Positions 1 through 5,056 of a DNA stretch of 8,564 bases are shown piece by piece (the stretch's first letter is position 1; every line of letters begins with the position of its first letter). The notes beneath the pieces were generated by a model. The model was not told the origin of the DNA, did no database searches, and saw nothing but the letters and a program-made list of their open reading frames with translations. This stretch comes from an uncultured Rhodanobacter sp. (GTDB lineage Bacteria; Pseudomonadota; Gammaproteobacteria; Xanthomonadales; Rhodanobacteraceae). The translations under genes and the position numbers were made by a program. The stretch spans positions 1 through 8,564 of the forward strand of contig CAIKJM010000633.1 in assembly GCA_903827735.1 (NCBI GenBank), written 5' to 3'.

Positions 1-76
1 CGGGGAACGGGGAACGGGGAACGGGGAACGGGGAACGGGGAACGGGGAACGGGGAACGGGGAACGGGGAACGGGGA
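1..76. repeat. Tandem heptamer array (CGGGGAA), G-quadruplex-like
   Basis: Ten perfect head-to-tail copies of the 7-bp unit CGGGGAA fill 1-70, followed by a partial copy (CGGGGA, 71-76). The array touches the left edge, so its true length is unknown. On the plus strand it gives runs of four G separated by 3-nt AAC spacers, which matches the classical G-quadruplex pattern with short loops. It lies about 160 bp past the stop codon of ybeD, and the G-rich strand would be the template strand for any transcript running through from ybeD. Short GGGGAA/GGGAAT-type heptamer arrays are, from general knowledge, frequent between genes in Xanthomonadales; no function is established. Confidence 0.95.
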
Positions 77-209
77 CAAGATCAGGGGCAAAGGCCGAAG
101 ATCAAGAGCCTAGTCGAAAACAAAGCTGAGCTGTCCAGGCAATCACGAAACGAAGCCATGCACTGAAGCTGCGAAAACCTATCGTTCCCTGCCAGGCCAC
201 CTTGGGTGG
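77..209. other. Intergenic spacer between the two heptamer clusters
   Basis: This non-coding stretch lies between the array at the edge and the inverted heptamers beside ybeD. It looks less GC-rich than the genes. I see no convincing ORF with a ribosome binding site, no tRNA and no clear sigma-70 promoter. It holds one stray heptamer-like word, TTCCCTG at 185-191, identical to the middle unit of the inverted cluster but out of its 7-bp register. A weak 5-bp hairpin (CCACC at 197-201 with GGTGG at 205-209) is present without a following T-run. If lipB follows ybeD as in related genomes, it starts left of this window. Confidence 0.6.
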
Positions 210-230
210 TTCCCCATTCCCTGTTCCCCG
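210..230 (-). repeat. Three degenerate inverted copies of the heptamer
   Basis: On the minus strand this reads CGGGGAA, CAGGGAA, TGGGGAA: three consecutive heptamers in exact 7-bp register. They match the unit of the array at 1-76 but point the opposite way. The cluster ends 7 bp from the ybeD stop codon, so it is in the immediate 3' flank of that gene. In a ybeD read-through RNA these G-rich units could pair with the C-rich transcript of the array about 130 nt downstream, giving a long imperfect stem. The degeneracy suggests an older or decaying copy beside a perfect, presumably recently expanded, one. Confidence 0.8.
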
Positions 231-237
231 CCACTCC

Positions 238-528
238 TCACATCGTGTACCGAATATCCGGATTCTCGCGCAGCGCCGCGTGTGCCGCTTCGTACTGTTC
301 GCGGCTCTCGCAACGGATGCTGACGGTGACCGAGACGAAGTTGCCTTCGCCGGACTGCCGATGCCGCACGGTTTCGTGGAACACGTGCAGGCCGGCGCGC
401 TCGAGCAGCTGCGGCACGTGGGTGGGCAAGTTGGCGCTGGCCTTGCCTACCGCGGTGATCTCGAACTCCCCGGGAAACTGGAAGCCCTTGCCTTCCTGCT
501 TGGCCTTGCTGAAGTCGATCGGTTGCAT
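238..528 (-). CDS. ybeD: YbeD-like DUF493 family protein
   Basis: A small 96-residue protein of the DUF493/YbeD family, known from the E. coli structure to have a compact ACT-like alpha/beta fold. Its role is unsettled; it is linked to lipoate metabolism mainly by its place next to lipB. Visible hallmarks are the N-terminal FPGEF strand (residues 18-22) followed by a Gly at 28, and the central SGEGNFVSVTV segment (59-69) leading into an acidic helix. Length agrees with the family (about 85-100 residues). I chose the ATG at 528, which overlaps the dacC stop as TGATG and has AGGT (540-537) 8 nt upstream. A GTG directly before it would add one residue. The overlap indicates translation coupled to dacC. 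It is the last gene of the visible run; the heptamer repeats begin 7 bp after its stop. Confidence 0.9.
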   Translation of the reverse strand: MQPIDFSKAKQEGKGFQFPGEFEITAVGKASANLPTHVPQLLERAGLHVFHETVRHRQSGEGNFVSVTVSIRCESREQYEAAHAALRENPDIRYTM

Positions 529-1769
529 CACTTGCTACCTGGGGCGGGTTCACTGGTGGTCTTGCTGCTGTGGAACCAGAGCAGAATGCTGTCCCACAGC
601 CGGCCGAAGAAGCCGCACTGCGGCGCATCGTTCAGGGCGATCAGCGCAATCGTCTGCACCGGCTGATCGGCCAGCATGACGCGCAGCGTGCCGACCTGCT
701 GGCCTTTCTTGAACGGCGCGATCAGGGTGGCAGGAATGTCCATCGTCGCCTTGAGCTTGTCGTAATCGCCGCGCTTGACGGTGACCTGTACATCTTCGGC
801 TACGCCGATCGGCAGCTGGTTTTCTTCGCCCTTCCACAGCTTCGGCGTCGCCAGCGGCTTGCTCGCGTCGTAGAGCTTGTGCGTCTCATAGAAACGGAAG
901 CCGTAGCTGAGCAGGGACATCGCCGAATCGGCGCGGGCCTTCTCACTGCTGGCGCCCATCACGATGGCGATCATGCGCGAATCGCCCTGCTTGGCGGACG
1001 CTGCCAAGCAAAAACCCGCGGCGGCGGTGTGCCCGGTCTTGATGCCATCGACGCTGGGATCGCGCCACAGCAGCGTGTTGCGGTTACCCTGCTTGATGCC
1101 GTTCCACTCGAACTGCTTGATCGCCGAGATGGCGTAGTCATCCGGGAAATCGTGGATCAGCGCGCGCGACAGAATCGCGATGTCGTGCGCGGTGGTGTAG
1201 TGGTTGGCGATCGGGTAACCAGAGGCGTTCTCGAAATTCGAGTTGACCATGCCGAGCTGCTTGGCATAGGCGTTCATCAGGCCAGCAAACGCATCTTCGG
1301 AACCGGCGGTGTGCTCGGCCAGGGCAATGGCCGCATCGTTGCCGGACTGGATGATCAGGCCGTACAGCAGGTCCTTCAGCGGCACCTGGCTATTGAGCTT
1401 GAGGAAGCTGGTGGAACCGTCGGTGCCTGCACCACCGCCGCGCCAGGCGCGCTCGCTGATGGTCACCGGGTCGGTCATGTGCACCTTGCCATTGGCTACC
1501 TCGGCCGAGACGACGTAGTCCGTCATGATCTTGGTGATCGAAGCCGGCTCCACGCGCAGGTCGGGCTCTTTTGACGCGAGAATCTGACCGGTGGCGTAAT
1601 CCATCAGCACCCAGCTTTTACCGTCCACATCTGGCGGCGGCGGCACAGGCGCTTCGGGTACCACCGGACGCGGCACCGGCGACGGACGCGGTGGCGTCTG
1701 TGCCACGGCAACGCCGAGCAACAAAGTCAGGGCAGCAAAAGGAACCAGGGTGCGGCGCAAAAAATTCAT
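528..1769 (-). CDS. dacC: D-alanyl-D-alanine carboxypeptidase (PBP5/6 type)
   Basis: A low-molecular-mass penicillin-binding protein (413 residues) that removes the terminal D-Ala from peptidoglycan pentapeptides in the periplasm, limiting cross-linking. All three active-site motifs are present: SITK at 77-80 (Ser77 nucleophile), SGN at 142-144 and KTG at 244-246. A signal peptide (1-23, ending AVA) is followed by an unusually proline-rich linker (about 25-47). The PBP5 C-terminal beta domain spans roughly 295-385. It ends in an amphipathic segment (387-403, rich in Phe, Trp and Leu) expected to lie on the membrane, as in E. coli PBP5. The ATG at 1769 begins a clean signal peptide but has no good Shine-Dalgarno; an ATG at 1820 or TTG at 1829 would put 17-20 extra residues before it. 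E. coli dacA occupies the equivalent place, while Pseudomonas calls this gene dacC; paralogue naming is uncertain. Confidence 0.95.
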   Translation of the reverse strand: MNFLRRTLVPFAALTLLLGVAVAQTPPRPSPVPRPVVPEAPVPPPPDVDGKSWVLMDYATGQILASKEPDLRVEPASITKIMTDYVVSAEVANGKVHMTDPVTISERAWRGGGAGTDGSTSFLKLNSQVPLKDLLYGLIIQSGNDAAIALAEHTAGSEDAFAGLMNAYAKQLGMVNSNFENASGYPIANHYTTAHDIAILSRALIHDFPDDYAISAIKQFEWNGIKQGNRNTLLWRDPSVDGIKTGHTAAAGFCLAASAKQGDSRMIAIVMGASSEKARADSAMSLLSYGFRFYETHKLYDASKPLATPKLWKGEENQLPIGVAEDVQVTVKRGDYDKLKATMDIPATLIAPFKKGQQVGTLRVMLADQPVQTIALIALNDAPQCGFFGRLWDSILLWFHSSKTTSEPAPGSK

Positions 1770-1853
1770 CGTTGTCAGTTGTCCAGTCTTTGGATGGCGA
1801 GGCCGCGCGGGCGTCGACATGTCTTGCAAGCTTAGAAGGGTTGAAATATTCGC
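1770..1853. other. 84-nt gap between rlpA and dacC
   Basis: This is the largest gap inside the gene cluster. On the transcribed strand its first half is AT-richer (around 1830-1853) and its second half GC-rich. I see no intrinsic terminator (no GC hairpin followed by T-run) and no good -35/-10 pair. It may contain upstream in-frame starts for dacC (1820 ATG, 1829 TTG). It could hold a weak promoter separating dacC-ybeD from the upstream genes, but the sequence does not prove one. Confidence 0.4.
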
Positions 1854-2849
1854 TCAGTCTACCGCGACACGCGGCCGCGGCAGACCCATATTGGTGATCT
1901 TGTCGCTGACCTGATCGGAGCTGTCCACGTCCGGCAGCGGCCCGAGCCGCACACGATGAACATTACGACCGTTAATTTCAGCATCCATCACCTGCACCGG
2001 GGCAAAATTGGCCGCGCGCAGCCGCTGCGCCACCTGCTCGGCGTTGGCTGGATCGGAAAACGCGCCGACCTGCAGATAGATGCCCGGCAACTTGCCCGCA
2101 GGCGCGGCGGGCGGTGGCGGCGGCAGGTCGCGCAGCGGCTCGCCCGGATCGATGCCGCGCACCTCGACCAGCCCGGTACCCTTGGGCCAGACGCCAATTT
2201 TTACCGCCGCCGCATACGAGAGATCGATCACCCGATCCTCGTGAAACGGGCCACGATCGTTTACCCGCACGATCACACTCTTGCCGTTGGCCAGGTTGGT
2301 GACGCGCGCGTAGCTCGGCAGCGGCAGCGTCTTGCTGGCCGCAGTGAAACTGTACATGTCGTAGTTTTCCAGGCTCGAAGTCTTGTAGCCGTGGAATTTG
2401 CTGCCGTAGAACGAGGCGATGCCGCGCTCCACGTAGCCGCGCGCCGAAGGAAGCACGGTGTAGGTGCGGCCCAGCACGGAGTAAGGCGACTTGTTGCCGT
2501 ACAGCGCCAGCGGCTCGACCTTGGGCACCGGCTCGACCAGCTTGCTGATGTCCGGCGGCGGACCGTCGGGGATGCTGTCGGCATTGTCGCGATAGCGGCT
2601 GCTTTGCGATTTGCTGGTGTCGTCGGTGAAGGTGCTGCCACTACTGCGTTGACCGCCGGCACTGTCGTAGGCGTAGCCCGTGGAAGAGGTCGACGGTAAC
2701 GGCGAGCCGGGACCCACGCTGCGCGGCGAACTGCGGCTGGGCTTGGCCTTCGATCCGCTGCAGCCGGTGAGCAGCAATGGCAGCAGCAAGCCTATCGCCA
2801 GCAGCGCGGTCGCTGCACGCCGTGTCGGAGCCACGCCCCTTTCGGTCAT
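1854..2849 (-). CDS. rlpA: RlpA-family septal lipoprotein (DPBB + SPOR)
   Basis: A 331-residue lipoprotein. The signal peptide ends in the lipobox LTGC (Cys30 lipidated), followed by a Ser/Gly/Pro-rich linker (31-110). The RlpA double-psi beta-barrel spans about 138-230 (GIASFYG, then LPLPSYARVTNL, VNDRGPF, IDLSYAAA), and a C-terminal SPOR domain (about 256-330, starting IYLQVGAF) follows a polyproline hinge at 243-247. In Pseudomonas, RlpA is a lytic transglycosylase cutting glycans stripped of stem peptides, and SPOR binds such glycans at the septum. The putative catalytic acid Glu161 and the Asp of NDRGPF (Asp198) are present. The conserved His of the family TAAH motif is Ser here (TAAS, Ser172), so activity is uncertain. 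The start at 2849 overlaps the mltB stop as ATGA and directly precedes the signal peptide; the frame stays open further upstream inside mltB, but that part is a shadow. Confidence 0.94.
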   Translation of the reverse strand: MTERGVAPTRRAATALLAIGLLLPLLLTGCSGSKAKPSRSSPRSVGPGSPLPSTSSTGYAYDSAGGQRSSGSTFTDDTSKSQSSRYRDNADSIPDGPPPDISKLVEPVPKVEPLALYGNKSPYSVLGRTYTVLPSARGYVERGIASFYGSKFHGYKTSSLENYDMYSFTAASKTLPLPSYARVTNLANGKSVIVRVNDRGPFHEDRVIDLSYAAAVKIGVWPKGTGLVEVRGIDPGEPLRDLPPPPPAAPAGKLPGIYLQVGAFSDPANAEQVAQRLRAANFAPVQVMDAEINGRNVHRVRLGPLPDVDSSDQVSDKITNMGLPRPRVAVD

Positions 2850-3895
2850 TGGGCCGGGTCCGCCTGCACACCGGCGGCGATCGCCTTGGCCAGCTGATCG
2901 ACCGCCATCGCGTAAAGCGGGCTGCGGTTGTAGCGCGTGATCACGTAGAAATTCGGAAAGGTAAACCAGTACTCCGTGCCGTTGTCGCCCTGTAGCGTCT
3001 GCAGGCTGACTAGCTGACCCGGATTGAGCGGCTGCAGCGGCGCATAGCCCCATGCTTCGAGCTGCTCCAGCGGCCACTGTGGCTGGGCGTCCTTGACGGT
3101 GATCGGCTTGGGCGCGGCATCCGGCTGGGCGCGCATGGCAACCTCGCCGCCGCTGACCCAGCCGTGCTTGGCGAAGTAGTTGGCGACGCTGGCGAGAATA
3201 TCGGGCAGCGAATTCTTCAGGTCGATATGGCCGTCGCCGTCCTCGTCCACCGCGTAATCGCGAATGCTCGATGGCATGAACTGGCCCCAACCTTGCGCAC
3301 CGGCATACGAGCCGGTGAGCGTGTCGACCGGACCGGCCAGATGACTGTCCGGCAGCTCCAGCAGCGTCTTCAGCTCACCACGAAAAAATGGGGCGCGCGG
3401 CGGGTAGTAAAGGCCCAGCGTGACCAGCGCATCGAGCACCTTGTACTTGCCGGTAATGCGGCCGTAGAAGGTTTCCACGCCGACGATTGCCACGATGTAT
3501 TGCGGCGCCACGCCGTACTGCCGGCCGATCTGCTCGACCAGCGCGCGGTGCTCCCGATAGAACGCGATGCCGTCGCCGATGCGCTTGTCGGTCAGAAAGA
3601 TCGGCCGGTATTCGCTCCACGGTTTGGCCTCGGCCGGGCGCCCCATCGCATCGAGAATGCTCTGCTTGCGCTGCGCTTTGTCGAGCAACGCATTGAGCGC
3701 CTGCGGACTCTTGCCGGTGTCGCGTGCTACCTCGCGCACCAGCGCGTCCTGGCCGGGATGCGTTTCGGCCAGCGCGGGCGACAGCGCCGTGATCGCCAAC
3801 AGTGCCAGCGCGGCGGCGAGCCGAATCGGAAGCGAGGGGAAAGGCGACGCGGAAATAGCGGTCATGCAGAATATTCTTTGGCGTTGAAGCAGCAT
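2846..3895 (-). CDS. mltB: Lytic murein transglycosylase B
   Basis: A membrane-bound-lytic-transglycosylase-B family protein (349 residues) that cleaves the MurNAc-GlcNAc bond to give 1,6-anhydro ends. The catalytic Glu is in the GVETFYG motif (Glu141). The family block GSYAGAQGWGQFMPSS (195-210) follows, and then an EF-hand-like loop DEDGDGHIDL (217-226) like the calcium site of E. coli Slt35. The signal sequence ends ALA/E near residue 43 and there is no lipobox Cys, so this form is probably a soluble periplasmic enzyme, like Pseudomonas SltB1, not a lipoprotein like E. coli MltB. The start at 3895 has TAGG 9 nt upstream. An ATG at 3865 (339 residues) gives a more usual signal-peptide length but a poorer ribosome site. 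It follows rodA after 45 nt and overlaps rlpA by 4 nt. Confidence 0.95.
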   Translation of the reverse strand: MLLQRQRIFCMTAISASPFPSLPIRLAAALALLAITALSPALAETHPGQDALVREVARDTGKSPQALNALLDKAQRKQSILDAMGRPAEAKPWSEYRPIFLTDKRIGDGIAFYREHRALVEQIGRQYGVAPQYIVAIVGVETFYGRITGKYKVLDALVTLGLYYPPRAPFFRGELKTLLELPDSHLAGPVDTLTGSYAGAQGWGQFMPSSIRDYAVDEDGDGHIDLKNSLPDILASVANYFAKHGWVSGGEVAMRAQPDAAPKPITVKDAQPQWPLEQLEAWGYAPLQPLNPGQLVSLQTLQGDNGTEYWFTFPNFYVITRYNRSPLYAMAVDQLAKAIAAGVQADPAQ

Positions 3896-3940
3896 CGTCG
3901 AGAGCCTAACACGTGACCCGCGGCAGACCCTTCGCGTCGC

Positions 3941-5056
3941 TCAGTCATGCATCTTGCGGTTGGCGTGAATCGACATCAGCACGCCGAAGCCCACCAGCAG
4001 CGACACGGCCGAGGTACCGCCATAGCTGATCATCGGCATCGGTACGCCGACCACCGGCAGCATGCCGGCCACCATGCCGCCGTTGACGAACACGTAAACG
4101 AAAAAGCTCATGCCCAGCGCGCCGGCCAGCAGGCGCGAATAGGTATCGCGCGCCTCCATCGCAATCCACAGGCAGCGACCGATGATGAAGGCATACAGCA
4201 CGATCAGCGCGATCACGCCGACCAGCCCGAACTCCTCGGAGAACACCGCAAAAATAAAGTCCGTGGTGTGTTCGGGCAGAAAATCCAGCCGCGACTGCGT
4301 GCTCTGCTGGAAGCCCTTGCCGAACATGCCGCCGGAGCCCACCGCGATCTGCGACTGGATGATGTGCCAACCGTTGCCCAGCGGATCAGATTCGGGATTG
4401 AGCAGGGTCAGCACGCGATCGCGCTGGTACTGGTGCAGAAAATGCCAGGCCACCGGAATCATGCCGCCAACGGCCGCCACGATCAGGCCGATGCGCCACC
4501 ACGCCATGCCCGACAAAAACAGCGCGAACGCGCCAGCGGCCGCGACCAGCAGTGCGGTACCCAAATCGGGCTGCTTGGCGATCAGCGCCACCGGGATCGC
4601 TATCAGCAGGCCGACCACCGCGCTGTCTTTCCAGCTCGGCGGCAGCTGGCGCGGATGCAGATACCAGGCGACCATCATCGGCATGGTCAGCTTCAGCAGT
4701 TCGGACGGCTGAAAACGCATCACGCCGAGGTTGAGCCAGCGGTTGGCGCCGCGCCCTTCGCCGAGCACCGCCACCACCACAAGAAACGCCGTACTGGCTA
4801 GATACAGCCATGGCGTCCAGTTGCGCAGCATGGACGGCGGTATGCGCGAGATCAGCAGCAGCAGCCCGGCGCCGAGCACGAAGCGCGCCGCCTGTCCGCC
4901 CACCATGGCCATGCTGCTGTCGCTGGCGCTGTAGAGCGTGACCAAGCCCACGCCGGCCAAAATAAACAGCGCCGCCGCCAGCGGCAGATCGATACGCGGC
5001 CGGGTGAGAATGCGGCGAAGAAATCGCTGCATGCGTATCGCCATCGTGTCGATCAT
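3941..5056 (-). CDS. rodA: Rod-complex peptidoglycan glycosyltransferase RodA
   Basis: A SEDS-family polytopic membrane protein (371 residues, close to the 370 of E. coli RodA) that polymerises lipid II into glycan strands during side-wall growth, paired with PBP2. About ten hydrophobic segments are visible. Family signatures include GRGANRWLNLG (101-111), QPSE (116-119), KQPDLGTALL (161-170), and in the large periplasmic loop PEHTTDFIF (261-269). Asp266 in that motif aligns with the essential Asp of characterised RodA proteins. The GGTSAVS-type C-terminal motif is present near residue 349. The ATG at 5056 overlaps the mrdA stop as ATGA and has GGAG (5067-5064) 7 nt upstream, so translation is likely coupled to mrdA. 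No frameshift or missing segment is seen. Confidence 0.97.
   Translation of the reverse strand: MIDTMAIRMQRFLRRILTRPRIDLPLAAALFILAGVGLVTLYSASDSSMAMVGGQAARFVLGAGLLLLISRIPPSMLRNWTPWLYLASTAFLVVVAVLGEGRGANRWLNLGVMRFQPSELLKLTMPMMVAWYLHPRQLPPSWKDSAVVGLLIAIPVALIAKQPDLGTALLVAAAGAFALFLSGMAWWRIGLIVAAVGGMIPVAWHFLHQYQRDRVLTLLNPESDPLGNGWHIIQSQIAVGSGGMFGKGFQQSTQSRLDFLPEHTTDFIFAVFSEEFGLVGVIALIVLYAFIIGRCLWIAMEARDTYSRLLAGALGMSFFVYVFVNGGMVAGMLPVVGVPMPMISYGGTSAVSLLVGFGVLMSIHANRKMHD

Noticed and set aside
1..76. CRISPR array
   Set aside because: The 7-bp units are directly adjacent with no spacers, so this is a simple tandem repeat.
196..211. Possible terminator hairpin after ybeD (CCACC with GGTGG)
   Set aside because: The stem is only 5 bp with a 3-nt loop and no T-run follows in the transcribed direction.
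570..1574. Long plus-strand open frame (334 codons) opposite dacC
   Set aside because: It is the antisense shadow of a gene with all three PBP motifs in a high-GC sequence. The translation is Arg/Gly/Val-rich with no recognisable domain and no ribosome site.
2850..3290. N-terminal extension of the rlpA frame by 147 codons into mltB
   Set aside because: The extension is Arg/Gly/Ala-rich and lies out of frame inside mltB. The start at 2849 gives a signal peptide with lipobox and the ATGA overlap.
3869..3876. Palindrome GAATATTC near the mltB start
   Set aside because: It is an isolated 8-bp palindrome with no matching -35 element or repeated operator.
3911..3916. CACGTG palindrome in the rodA-mltB gap
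   Set aside because: A single 6-bp palindrome is expected by chance and nothing around it suggests a regulator site.
3947..4801. Plus-strand open frame of 284 codons opposite rodA
   Set aside because: The His/Gln/Arg-rich translation is typical of the reverse of a hydrophobic membrane protein gene. RodA is clearly real.
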